Part shown: positions 1 through 6,170 of the stretch, in pieces
How positions within the stretch are numbered: the stretch's first letter is position 1
Layout: each line of letters starts with the position of its first letter
Assembly (NCBI GenBank): GCA_937907215.1
Contig: CALESG010000043.1
Coordinates: forward strand, 1 to 11,258
Length of the DNA stretch: 11,258 nt
From: an uncultured Ruminococcus sp.
GTDB lineage: Bacteria; Bacillota; Clostridia; Oscillospirales; Ruminococcaceae
Direction of reading: 5' to 3'
Position numbers and translations under genes: made by a program
Notes under the pieces: generated by a model
Told to the model about the DNA's origin: nothing
What the model saw: the letters and a program-made list of their open reading frames with translations, nothing else
Database searches by the model: none

Positions 1-89
1 GGTTTTATAATCGAGTCACATCAAATAGTATTCAGCGGGCTTTGTCCCGACTGTCAATAAAACTTATTAATAAAACGGAGGAACATAAT

Positions 90-629
90 ATGGAACTTAA
101 AGGCACAAAAACTGAAGCCAATCTGAGAGCCGCATTTTCCGGCGAATCCGAGGCAAGAAACAAATACACTTATTTTGCATCAAAAGCACGTAAAGAAGGA
201 TATGTTCAGATAGCAAAGATTTTTGAGGAAACTGCTGCAAACGAAAAAGAACACGCAAAAATTTGGTTCAAGCTGCTGTACGGTGCTGATATGCGTACAA
301 CTGAGGAAAACCTTGAAAATGCTGCTGCCGGTGAAAATTATGAGTGGACTGACATGTATGCAACTTTTGCAAAAGAAGCAAAAGAAGAAGGCTTTGACCA
401 AATTGCATTTCTGTTTGAAGAGGTTGGAAAAATTGAAAAAATGCACGAGGAACGCTATCGCAAGCTGCTTGCAAATGTAAAAGACGGTCTTGTATTCTCA
501 AAAGATGGTGACACTGTATGGGAATGTGCAAACTGCGGTCATATCTGCATAGGTAAAAAAGCTCCTGAAGTTTGTCCTGTATGCGCTCACCCACAGTCAT
601 ATTTCATGGTAAAGGCAGAGAATTACTGA
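90..629 (+). CDS. rbr: Rubrerythrin (diiron peroxidase with rubredoxin-like tail)
   Basis: A 179-aa cytoplasmic protein that in anaerobes reduces hydrogen peroxide to water with electrons from rubredoxin or NADH-linked partners. The N-terminal four-helix ferritin-like domain (about residues 5-130) carries two ExxH pairs (E52/H55 and E116/H119) and further glutamates at E19 and E97, as expected for the diiron site. The C-terminal rubredoxin-like knuckle has C146-x-x-C149 and C162-x-x-C165, which bind one iron. The length is typical of the family. I start at ATG 90, because GGAGG lies at 77-81; a longer frame opens at 42 but has no ribosome binding site and adds 16 residues that do not look like the family. 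The ClC gene follows after 2 bases, so the two are probably one transcript. No clear promoter is visible in the 89 bases upstream. Confidence 0.95.
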   Translation: MELKGTKTEANLRAAFSGESEARNKYTYFASKARKEGYVQIAKIFEETAANEKEHAKIWFKLLYGADMRTTEENLENAAAGENYEWTDMYATFAKEAKEEGFDQIAFLFEEVGKIEKMHEERYRKLLANVKDGLVFSKDGDTVWECANCGHICIGKKAPEVCPVCAHPQSYFMVKAENY

Positions 630-631
630 TT

Positions 632-1921
632 ATGAAAATTAGACGCTTTTTGAAACATGGAAAGGTACGCTCACTGCGTTATTCTATACACTGTATTTCA
701 CATCTGCGTCTGTTTATACGTTGGCTGGTTTTGTCACTGATGGCTGGTCTGGTCATCGGTGGCATAGGCAGCCTTTTTGCATTGTGTATGACAGAAGCCG
801 TAAAACTTCGCAGCCGTTATCCGAATATAATGTTTTTAATGCCTATAGGCGGCATTATTATAGTTCTTTTATACCGATTGTTTAAATATCAAAATGACAG
901 AGGCACTAACATGGTTATTGCTTCTATACATGCAGAAGCTGAGATCCCAGGAAAAATGGCACCGATGATATTCATATCTACTATAATAACTCATTTAGTA
1001 GGCGGAAGTGCCGGACGTGAAGGTGCAGCTCTTCAGATAGGCGGAAGCCTTGGTGCTGTTATGGGTCGTCTTTTTAAAATGAATGATACAGACCGGCGAG
1101 TTCTTGTCATGTGCGGCATGAGTGCGGTATTTTCAGCAGGATTTGGAACACCAATTGCCGCAGCAATATTCGCAATGGAAATAGGCAGTGTAGGTGTAAT
1201 GTATTACGCTGCACTTGTACCATGTACAATATCTTCTATAACTGCTTGGAGGCTTGCATCATTTGCAGGAGTAGAATATGATAATTTTGCAAAGGCAGTA
1301 TTTCCGGAACTTACTGTTTCTAAAGTATTGCTTACGATCTTGCTTAGTGTACTTTGTGCTGCTATTAGTATAATTTTCTGCATAACTCTTCACAGCACAA
1401 ATAAACTGATGAAAAAATATTTGAAAAATCCATACATAAGAATAGTTGTGGCAAGCTTCATTCTCATTGCTATAAGTCTTATTTTAGGAAATCAGGATTT
1501 TCTTGGTGCAAGCATCCCAATGATCGAACTCGCACTTACAGGAAAAACTGTATGGTATGCATTTATTTTAAAAATTATTTGTACAGCTATTACAATCGAA
1601 TCTGGTTTCAAGGGTGGTGAGATAGTTCCATCGTTTTGCATTGGAGCTACATTCGGCTGTCTTTTTGGGCATATAGTCGGAACATCTCCGGAACTGTTTG
1701 CAGCTATAGGAATGGTATGTATTTTCTGTAGTGTTACAAACTGTCCTTTGACATCACTTATTATAGCGTTTGAATTATTTGGCTTACAGCAGCCGTCATA
1801 TATTTTAATAGGCATCGCAGTAAGCTATATGCTTTCCGGTTATTATGGACTTTACCATGACCAAAAAATAGTATATTCAAAATATGAAACAAAATATATA
1901 AACCGACACACAAAGAGCTAA
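632..1921 (+). CDS. ClC-family anion transporter, short form, possibly fluoride/proton antiporter type
   Basis: A 429-aa polytopic membrane protein with no C-terminal CBS domains, the usual layout for short bacterial ClC proteins. Conserved blocks are GGSAGREGAALQ (residues 124-135, E130 being the gating glutamate), GFGTPIAAAIFAMEI (170-184), GGEIVPSFCIGA (328-339) and SGYYGLY (402-408). The first selectivity segment reads GTNMVI (91-96) instead of GSGIP, and GREGA replaces GREGP. From memory this departs from chloride ClCs in the direction of the CLC-F fluoride/proton antiporters, so fluoride export is possible but unproven. The ATG lies two bases after the rubrerythrin stop and has only a weak ribosome binding site (AAGGCAG, 612-618), which suggests translational coupling. 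A longer frame from 572 lies inside rubrerythrin and is rejected. The pairing with a peroxide-removing enzyme suggests a stress operon. Confidence 0.88.
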   Translation: MKIRRFLKHGKVRSLRYSIHCISHLRLFIRWLVLSLMAGLVIGGIGSLFALCMTEAVKLRSRYPNIMFLMPIGGIIIVLLYRLFKYQNDRGTNMVIASIHAEAEIPGKMAPMIFISTIITHLVGGSAGREGAALQIGGSLGAVMGRLFKMNDTDRRVLVMCGMSAVFSAGFGTPIAAAIFAMEIGSVGVMYYAALVPCTISSITAWRLASFAGVEYDNFAKAVFPELTVSKVLLTILLSVLCAAISIIFCITLHSTNKLMKKYLKNPYIRIVVASFILIAISLILGNQDFLGASIPMIELALTGKTVWYAFILKIICTAITIESGFKGGEIVPSFCIGATFGCLFGHIVGTSPELFAAIGMVCIFCSVTNCPLTSLIIAFELFGLQQPSYILIGIAVSYMLSGYYGLYHDQKIVYSKYETKYINRHTKS

Positions 1922-2142
1922 AACGAACTGTCGCCAGCCAGGTCGCCCTACGACTCCCAACTTTTACTTTTTTAATATTGCTCCACCAATTAAGTCTTGA
2001 ATAATTTATGCGAAGGACTGACAGTGAAAGACAAGGAAGAAAATCGCAGGCATACTGTCGTATGGCAAGATTTTCTGACGCAGTACTTCGCTGTTAGGGC
2101 AAGCGGAAAAATTCAAGAGTCAATTGGGGGAGCAATAATATA
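1922..2142. other. Non-coding stretch holding a 162-bp near-complete inverted repeat (1976-2137)
   Basis: There is no gene here. From 1976 to 2137 the sequence folds back on itself in order. 1976-1991 pairs with 2122-2137 (15 of 16), CTTGAAT 1996-2002 with 2111-2117, GCGAAG 2010-2015 with 2086-2091, AGAAAATC 2038-2045 with 2069-2076, and CATAC 2051-2055 with 2060-2064, leaving a 4-base loop. The arms are imperfect, as expected of a selected RNA or an old MITE-like insertion, and there is no U-run at the end. It could be a structured 3' UTR or small RNA of the rubrerythrin-ClC transcript, or a miniature transposable element. I cannot name a known family. Confidence 0.7.
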
Positions 2143-2185
2143 AAGCATACACAGCCCTCTGCCAGAGGGCGATATGCTTGTTTTG
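2143..2185 (+). terminator. Intrinsic terminator after the ClC gene
   Basis: AAGCATA (2143-2149) pairs with TATGCTT (2173-2179), and GCCCTC pairs with GAGGGC inside it. The stem is followed by TTGTTTTG. It would end the rubrerythrin-ClC transcript after the long hairpin. Confidence 0.75.
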
Positions 2186-2199
2186 TAAATTAAAACAAC

Positions 2200-2244
2200 A
2201 AACAGGCTGTTGCAAAGCTTAATTTTGCAGCAGCCTGTTTTACT
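2200..2244. terminator. Bidirectional terminator between the convergent ClC and HD genes
   Basis: A 17-bp stem, 2200-2216 with 2224-2240 (16 of 17 paired), has a short loop and T-rich sequence on both sides. It sits just past the stop of the HD gene on the - strand and also backs up the + strand terminator at 2143-2185. Confidence 0.75.
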
Positions 2245-2247
2245 TAT

Positions 2248-2772
2248 TTATTGAACGTTTACAGTTTCTTTCCTGAGGTGCATTTTTTTCATCGCTGTAC
2301 GAACTTTCGGTGCGATAAGCTCAAGTGCAGCACAGTACTTATCTACAATAACAATTACATAACCTTCTTTTGAATGAGGTCTTCCCTTTGTAAGCGGCCA
2401 CATATGCCTCATGATTATATCTTCCTCTGTAGGATTAAGAGGAAACAGTTCACTTGCATTATTGACAGCAACATCGGGATGATTTTTTGCGTGTGATAAT
2501 TCATAATTACTATGGCGGTATTCTTTAGTATCATAATAATAAAGGTCATGCAGCATTCCTGCACGTGCAGCAGATTCTACATCAAGATGTAAAAATCTGC
2601 ATATAAGATAATTATAATATGATACATTTAAACAATGCTGAAAGCGAGTGGTTGATATATGGTGACGGTAGTTTTTTAGCTCCTGCACCATACTGTTTTC
2701 GAGAATATCCGAAACAAGTGTGTAGTATTCAAGCTGTGTAAGTTCTTTTTTTGAACCTATTGCGTGTAACAA
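2248..2772 (-). CDS. HD-domain protein, probable metal-dependent phosphohydrolase
   Basis: A 174-aa soluble protein. In the numbering used here, H46, H75-D76 (in MLHD), H123 and D144 follow the H...HD...D ligand order of the HD superfamily, whose members hydrolyse phosphomonoesters or nucleotide phosphates with bound metal. The substrate cannot be read from sequence. A longer frame runs to 2838, but a TTGACA-17-TACACT promoter lies at 2800-2828, so transcription would begin near 2793, inside that extension. TTG at 2772 with AAAGGA about 9 bases upstream is therefore the likely start. The gene appears to be monocistronic: the upstream SDR gene ends at 2889, it has its own promoter, and a terminator follows it. 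Confidence 0.82.
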   Translation of the reverse strand: MLHAIGSKKELTQLEYYTLVSDILENSMVQELKNYRHHISTTRFQHCLNVSYYNYLICRFLHLDVESAARAGMLHDLYYYDTKEYRHSNYELSHAKNHPDVAVNNASELFPLNPTEEDIIMRHMWPLTKGRPHSKEGYVIVIVDKYCAALELIAPKVRTAMKKMHLRKETVNVQ

Positions 2773-2799
2773 ACAGCACCATCCTTTCTGTATACTTTT

Positions 2800-2828
2800 A
2801 GTGTAACAGATTATAATACAGTTGTCAA
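2800..2828 (-). promoter_or_regulatory. Promoter of the HD-domain gene
   Basis: Read on the - strand: TTGACA (2828-2823), 17 bases, TACACT (2805-2800). Its position rules out the upstream start codon of the HD gene. Confidence 0.75.
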
Positions 2829-2888
2829 GAGTTTTCACTATACTTTCACGTTATTTCCTGATATTACCTAACATATGCCACTTGATTT

Positions 2889-3647
2889 TTATTTAAATGC
2901 TTTTCTTCCCTTTTGAATTGTGCCTATAATTGCCGGTAAAATTGTATGCGGTACAAAACGTGAAGCAAAAACTGAAAGCTTCATAAATCCTCCCGGCACT
3001 ATGAGCCATTTTCCACTAAATGTCTTTTCAATAGCATACTTTGCAACTTCTTCGCTGTTCATTCCCATTATAAGGAAATCCACACCAGCTGTTTTATTAA
3101 AATTCGTATTGATCGGACCGGGACAAAGTACGCTGACTGTAACTTTGCTTTTTTCTTCTCTAAGCTCTTCTGCAACTGCCAGTGACAATCTTACAACATA
3201 ATTTTTAGTAGCGTAATACGTAGACATATTAGGTCCTGTAAGAAAACCGGCACTTGATGCTACATTCAATATTTTGCCACGGTTCTTTCTTTTAAAATCA
3301 CACAGAAACAGCTTCATTAGAATATGCACTGCACGTACATTTACAGAAATCATATCAAGTTCATCTTTAAGAACAGTTTCCGAAAATTTTCCATATTTTC
3401 CAAATCCGGCATTATTCACAAGTAAATCTATATCCATTCCACGGCAAAATCTATAAAGTGCAAAAGGTGCTTCTTTTTCCGCAAGGTCAAGAGCTATAAT
3501 ATCTATATTAGTCGGCAATGTGTTTTTCAGTCTTATCAGTTCCTTCTCATTTCTTCCTGTGAGAACAAGTTCCCAGCCGTTTTTCGCAAGAAAAATGGCA
3601 ATATCTCTTCCTATTCCTGATGTTGCTCCTGTAATAACTGCTTTCAT
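2889..3647 (-). CDS. Short-chain dehydrogenase/reductase (SDR), classical type
   Basis: A 252-aa NAD(P)-dependent oxidoreductase with a Rossmann fold. The cofactor motif TGATSGIG is at residues 6-13, NNAG at 78-81, a structural Asn in SVNVRA near 103, a catalytic Ser at 131/132, YYATK with Y144 and K148 as the active pair, and the PG motif at 176-177. Length and motif order are those of classical SDRs of the DltE/YqjQ-like kind, and the substrate is unknown. The C-terminal 60 residues are basic and hydrophobic, so loose membrane contact is possible. ATG 3647 is chosen; GTG 3653, two codons earlier, lies closer to the AAGGAA ribosome binding site and is equally possible. The gene begins about 45 bases after the acetyltransferase stop, so the two probably share the promoter at 4331-4359. 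Confidence 0.92.
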   Translation of the reverse strand: MKAVITGATSGIGRDIAIFLAKNGWELVLTGRNEKELIRLKNTLPTNIDIIALDLAEKEAPFALYRFCRGMDIDLLVNNAGFGKYGKFSETVLKDELDMISVNVRAVHILMKLFLCDFKRKNRGKILNVASSAGFLTGPNMSTYYATKNYVVRLSLAVAEELREEKSKVTVSVLCPGPINTNFNKTAGVDFLIMGMNSEEVAKYAIEKTFSGKWLIVPGGFMKLSVFASRFVPHTILPAIIGTIQKGRKAFK

Positions 3648-3697
3648 AATCACTGTATTTCCTTTCCAACAAATTTATTCTAAAAACGTGCAGGTTA

Positions 3698-4141
3698 TTA
3701 TATATCTCTCTGCAAATAAATCATATCAATAAGCTGTACGCCGCATTCAAAAATTGGATGGTCATAATTTTCAACAAAAAAATTTTTTATGATATGATGT
3801 CGCTTGAATCCGCATTTTTCATAAAAAGGAATAGTAAGAGGACTGTCACCAGTTCCAACCTGCAATATATCAAAATCTTCTTTATAAAATTCTGACAGGA
3901 AACTTATAAGATTTCTTCCATATCCTCTGCCTTGAAATTCAGGATACACAGAAATATTCTTTATTTCAAGAATCCTGCTTCCCTCATCTGTCACAACGCA
4001 TTCTGACTTTATACCACAATCGTCCAGAACATACATTGTACCTAACTCAAGATATCGATCTATCATATCCTCTTGTTCATCAGCCAAAAGCAGTAATGAT
4101 ATGTACTCTTTTTTGTTTTCCTTAACTTCTCTTATTTCCAT
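3698..4141 (-). CDS. GNAT-family N-acetyltransferase, YvbK-like
   Basis: A 147-aa acetyl-CoA-dependent acetyltransferase. The cofactor loop Q70-G-R-G-Y-G75 fits the Q/R-x-x-G-x-G/A motif, preceded by the usual beta strand (EIKNISVYP). The second half (VGTGDSP, FYEKCGF, ENYDHPIFECG, DMIYL) closely follows what I remember of Bacillus YvbK, a putative aminoglycoside-type N-acetyltransferase, so the acceptor may be a small amine. This comparison is from memory. ATG 4141 is chosen because TTAGAGGT precedes it at a workable distance; an in-frame ATG at 4171 lacks a ribosome binding site. A 41-codon frame (4122-4247) overlaps this start but has no ribosome binding site of its own. Confidence 0.88.
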   Translation of the reverse strand: MEIREVKENKKEYISLLLLADEQEDMIDRYLELGTMYVLDDCGIKSECVVTDEGSRILEIKNISVYPEFQGRGYGRNLISFLSEFYKEDFDILQVGTGDSPLTIPFYEKCGFKRHHIIKNFFVENYDHPIFECGVQLIDMIYLQRDI

Positions 4142-4446
4142 TTTGATATTTACCTCTAACCATATCTTCATCTATAAGTCTGCCCATATCCTTTTTATTT
4201 AATCTTTTCCTTTTTATCTTTTCTATTATAAAGTCAATAACTACCATAATAATAAACAATCAATCAACTATTTTTGTTTATTAGTTTTTTCATAAGGTTT
4301 AAACTCCTAAACAAATTATTGTTTAATAGATATATTATACTATACAGGTCTAAAGAAGTCAATCATAAGGGATAGGTACAAATAGAATATCTGTATTTTA
4401 CGTTCCATAAAATACAGACAGCGATAAAAATAATGCAAGAAAACTA
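4142..4446. other. Leader of the acetyltransferase operon and adjacent intergenic DNA
   Basis: No convincing gene. The - strand promoter at 4331-4359 would give a leader of about 180 bases before the acetyltransferase. Two dyads share the half-site TAAACAA/TTGTTTA: a tight one at 4308-4325, right at the expected transcription start, and a wider one at 4253-4280. A 9-codon frame (MKKLINKNS, starting near 4293 on the - strand) follows an AGGAG in this leader. A perfect 10-bp hairpin without a U-run lies at 4391-4417. Confidence 0.45.
4331..4359 (-). promoter_or_regulatory. Promoter of the acetyltransferase-SDR operon
   Basis: On the - strand, TTGACT, 17 bases, TATAAT, reading from about 4359 down to 4331. 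The expected start is near 4323, inside the TAAACAA/TTGTTTA palindrome, which would place a repressor or a hairpin at the first transcribed bases. Confidence 0.75.
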
Positions 4447-4475
4447 TTGACATTTTTTCTGATATTCGGTATAAT
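4447..4475 (+). promoter_or_regulatory. Promoter of the antitoxin RNA
   Basis: Perfect consensus: TTGACA (4447-4452), 17 bases, TATAAT (4470-4475). No open frame follows on the + strand. The RNA runs straight at the 3' end of the toxin gene. Confidence 0.85.
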
Positions 4476-4481
4476 GTATTA

Positions 4482-4575
4482 AAAGAAAGCACACCGATAG
4501 GCGGTCGATCCCATAATATGAGAATTAGAAATAACCGTCACATTTTTGGAAGGTGTGGGCGGTTATTTCCTTTTA
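4482..4575 (+). ncRNA. Type I antitoxin RNA, antisense to the 3' end of the toxin mRNA
   Basis: A predicted RNA of about 95 bases that starts 7 bases after the -10 box and ends in the hairpin AAATAACCG (4529-4537) / CGGTTATTT (4560-4568) followed by CCTTTT. The last 50 or so bases are complementary to the toxin mRNA tail and stop codon region, the arrangement known for BsrG/SR4- and TxpA/RatA-type systems. The gene order and convergent promoters are seen; the antitoxin role is inferred. Confidence 0.7.
4529..4568. terminator. Shared terminator hairpin of toxin mRNA and antitoxin RNA
   Basis: A 9-bp perfect stem, AAATAACCG/CGGTTATTT, extended inward by CACA/TGTG. Toxin and antitoxin transcripts both pass through it from opposite sides, so each carries the same stem and its complement. 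Confidence 0.7.
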
Positions 4576-4664
4576 TTATTGAAAACCATATATAGAAATG
4601 ATGCACCAGATATAAGCATCAGCATAAACTGGATAAAATCAGACCATGTTATGTAATTATTCAT
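4563..4664 (-). CDS. Holin-like small membrane toxin (type I toxin, Hol_Tox-like)
   Basis: A 33-aa peptide beginning MNNYITWSDFIQF, with one hydrophobic helix (about residues 10-28) and a basic tail, NNKRK. The (T)WSD-F-QF opening, one helix and lysine-rich end are what I know of the putative holin-like toxins of Firmicutes, which damage the membrane when overproduced. The ATG is preceded by AAGGGAG, which is the 3' arm of a hairpin (CTCCC-AGAA-GGGAG, 4672-4685) that would hide it. A longer reading frame extends to 4811, but its start lies in the -35 box, so it is not used. The leader is about 112 bases, long for such a small gene and usual for type I toxins. Confidence 0.8.
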   Translation of the reverse strand: MNNYITWSDFIQFMLMLISGASFLYMVFNNKRK

Positions 4665-4671
4665 AATATCA

Positions 4672-4685
4672 CTCCCTTCTGGGAG
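4672..4685 (-). promoter_or_regulatory. Hairpin covering the toxin ribosome binding site
   Basis: On the - strand CTCCC (4685-4681), a 4-base loop AGAA, and GGGAG (4676-4672). The GGGAG arm is the toxin Shine-Dalgarno sequence, so translation should be low until the hairpin opens, as in other type I toxins. Confidence 0.6.
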
Positions 4686-4782
4686 CGTGGATTGACCGCC
4701 AATCCGAGGCCAATAGAAAGTGACTTCGGTAAACTCGCCCAAGAATGACAAGTCTACCGCTTTTGGCATGTTCTTAAGTGAT

Positions 4783-4811
4783 ATTATATCACGAGTTCCA
4801 ACAAAAGTCAA
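4783..4811 (-). promoter_or_regulatory. Promoter of the toxin gene
   Basis: TTGACT (4811-4806), 17 bases, TATAAT (4788-4783) on the - strand. The expected start is near 4776. Confidence 0.8.
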
Positions 4812-4839
4812 ATGTCTTTGCAGTTATAAAAATAAAATG

Positions 4840-4892
4840 ATACCCCGACGATATGGCAGATTCTTCTCTGCAATTTCATCGGGGTATTTTTA
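4840..4892. terminator. Bidirectional terminator after the small target gene
   Basis: The outer stem ATACCCCGA/ATCGGGGTAT encloses a second stem, GCAGA/TCTGC. The + strand exit is TTTTTAAT. The - strand exit is CATTTTATTTTTAT, which would end the 72-aa gene before the toxin promoter. Confidence 0.8.
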
Positions 4893-4909
4893 ATCAATAT
4901 TAAATATTA

Positions 4910-5128
4910 TTAAAAACACCTGTTAAAAGGCATTCTAAATATTTTGGAAGCACTAATCTGAGGTGGTATACTCATAGTCATTATACCATTGTAAACAATT
5001 CCAACCACATCATTAACACGGAAGTTACATACGCATGATTTATTTACGACAACTTCCTGAGATGTTGAATTATCACGAACTAACAAGCTATTATTATTTA
5101 CTTCCAAAACAGTAGCACACATCATCAT
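4910..5128 (-). CDS. Small conserved protein of unknown function; target gene of the integrated element
   Basis: A 72-aa protein with alternating hydrophobic strands (ATVLEV, SLLVRD, EVVVNK, CNFRV, VGIVYNG) and a conserved-looking TMSIPPQISA segment, consistent with a small beta-barrel or OB-like fold. I recognise the ATVLEVN...YNG.MT.SIPPQI pattern from small proteins of gut Firmicutes but know no function. ATG 5128 is chosen, since AAAAGGGTG lies 8-11 bases upstream. Bases 5008-5111 are repeated at the right end of the window, so this copy is probably a joint one: 5' part brought by the element and 3' part from the chromosome, giving an intact reading frame. Its promoter at 5279-5307 lies inside the element. 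Confidence 0.75.
   Translation of the reverse strand: MMMCATVLEVNNNSLLVRDNSTSQEVVVNKSCVCNFRVNDVVGIVYNGIMTMSIPPQISASKIFRMPFNRCF
5008..5111. repeat. Left direct repeat bounding the element (attL-like)
   Basis: Identical to 11155-11258 except for one base (C at 5056, T at 11203). It lies wholly inside the 72-aa gene. Homology stops at 5008 on the inner side of the codons; the far end cannot be judged because the right copy runs off the window, so 104 bp is a minimum. Confidence 0.9.
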
Positions 5129-5278
5129 AATAATTATCACCCTTTTACATTATATGTTGATATAAATTCTAAGGTGAATTTTATGTATATTTTCGTATGA
5201 CATAGTACGATATTTGCGCATATAGAAAAAACTACGTAATTTCGCATAGACACATTATTTATATCAATTTTAGTACAC

Positions 5279-5307
5279 ATTATAACAGAAATAATACTCA
5301 AAGTCAA
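5279..5307 (-). promoter_or_regulatory. Element-borne promoter facing the 72-aa target gene
   Basis: TTGACT (5307-5302), 17 bases, TATAAT (5284-5279) on the - strand. It overlaps the hairpin that follows the resolvase gene. The leader to ATG 5128 is about 145 bases and contains the terminal-repeat sequences of the element. Confidence 0.7.
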
Positions 5308-5328
5308 GCCTTTAGTATTCTTTTTTTA
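5293..5328. terminator. Hairpin after the resolvase gene
   Basis: AATACT (5293-5298) with AGTATT (5314-5319), extended by AAAG/CTTT with one bulged base. The + strand exit is a run of seven T; the - strand exit is weaker (ATTTCTG). It may block + strand transcription entering from the chromosome and slow resolvase read-through. Confidence 0.5.
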
Positions 5329-5995
5329 ATTCTTTTTTGTACTTATAGTATGAGTTTCGTGATATATCACCGATAATAAGCATAACATCTTTATCAATTA
5401 AACTACCACCAAAGTCAATAGAATATTTTTGTATTATCTTTTTGGCTTCAATACTCTTTTTAGTTGTGATTTTTGAGCCTTTTGCACGTCCTATTTGCTT
5501 TCCATTTATCTTTGCCGTTTTCATACCCTCAGATGTACGAATATGCAAGTCCTCCACTTCCTTTTCTGCTTGTTCAAATGCTAATTTGATTTGTTGCTTT
5601 GCAAGTATCATTAGCACTTTGTTTGTAGCATCAATATATGTGTCGGCGATTGCATTACCCGTTGTAGATATTTGTTGATTTAATGCTATTTTATATGTTT
5701 CTGTATCAATATGTCTTTCTTTCAAAAATATTAAATTGATACCCCTGTTATAAAGCTGTTCATACTCCTTAAATCCATCGTCAGCATTCCTACTCATACG
5801 ACTAACTGAATCAAATATAATTGTATCTCCTTGTTTGAGCTTCTTATTAAGTTTTAGCCACTCGGGGCGATTTTGTTTTGTGCCTGTATAGGCTTCTTGA
5901 TAAATTATCGCAGAATCATTAAACGTTTTAATATTTCTTATTTGTCTGTCAATATTTTGTGATGATCTCGAAATCCTTGCATAACCATAAATCAT
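5312..5995 (-). CDS. Serine recombinase, small resolvase/invertase type
   Basis: A 227-aa site-specific recombinase. YARISRSSQN places the nucleophile at S9 with R7 beside it, matching S10/R8 of gamma-delta resolvase. DSVSRMSRN supplies R66 and R69. A long helix (about 125-160) leads to the GRAKGSK linker, and the C-terminal 35 residues (DVMLIIGDISRNSYYKYKKEL) form the expected helix-turn-helix. The size is slightly above the usual 185-200 aa because of extra residues around 95-125. In a plasmid-like element it would resolve multimers; inversion is a second possibility. ATG 5995 has AGAGG nine bases upstream and its own promoter at 6046-6074. I could not identify the res site; the leader and the 6075-6170 gap are candidates. 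Confidence 0.92.
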   Translation of the reverse strand: MIYGYARISRSSQNIDRQIRNIKTFNDSAIIYQEAYTGTKQNRPEWLKLNKKLKQGDTIIFDSVSRMSRNADDGFKEYEQLYNRGINLIFLKERHIDTETYKIALNQQISTTGNAIADTYIDATNKVLMILAKQQIKLAFEQAEKEVEDLHIRTSEGMKTAKINGKQIGRAKGSKITTKKSIEAKKIIQKYSIDFGGSLIDKDVMLIIGDISRNSYYKYKKELKKEY

Positions 5996-6045
5996 TTCTA
6001 TACGCCTCTTTAGTATCTGTTTTAGCCAACGTTTAATTTAATACT

Positions 6046-6074
6046 ATTATATCATATAAATTTCAATATGTCAA
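6046..6074 (-). promoter_or_regulatory. Promoter of the resolvase gene
   Basis: Perfect consensus on the - strand: TTGACA (6074-6069), 17 bases, TATAAT (6051-6046). Expected start near 6039. Confidence 0.85.
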
Positions 6075-6170
6075 GAATTATTTTGCTACACCCTTAAAAT
6101 TACTACTGCACAACAAGGGGGTATATTACATTTTGCTTTTACAAACGCATATATATTAACCCATAATGTG

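Noticed and set aside
42..89. N-terminal extension of rubrerythrin
   Set aside because: No ribosome binding site for the upstream start, and the added residues do not fit the family; GGAGG stands before ATG 90.
572..631. N-terminal extension of the ClC gene into rubrerythrin
   Set aside because: It would overlap the rubredoxin-like coding end by 58 bases with no ribosome binding site; ATG 632 fits better.
2773..2838. N-terminal extension of the HD protein
   Set aside because: The promoter -35 and -10 boxes lie inside this segment, so it is not transcribed from that promoter.
4122..4247. 41-aa frame (- strand) overlapping the acetyltransferase start
   Set aside because: No ribosome binding site, lysine-rich AT-driven composition, and overlap with a well supported gene.
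4391..4417. Hairpin CTGTATTTTA/TAAAATACAG as a terminator
   Set aside because: A perfect stem, but neither strand has a U-run after it, so a terminator call is not supported.
4665..4811. 82-aa version of the toxin frame
   Set aside because: Its TTG start is the promoter -35 box, and the 33-aa version has a proper ribosome binding site and the family-like length.
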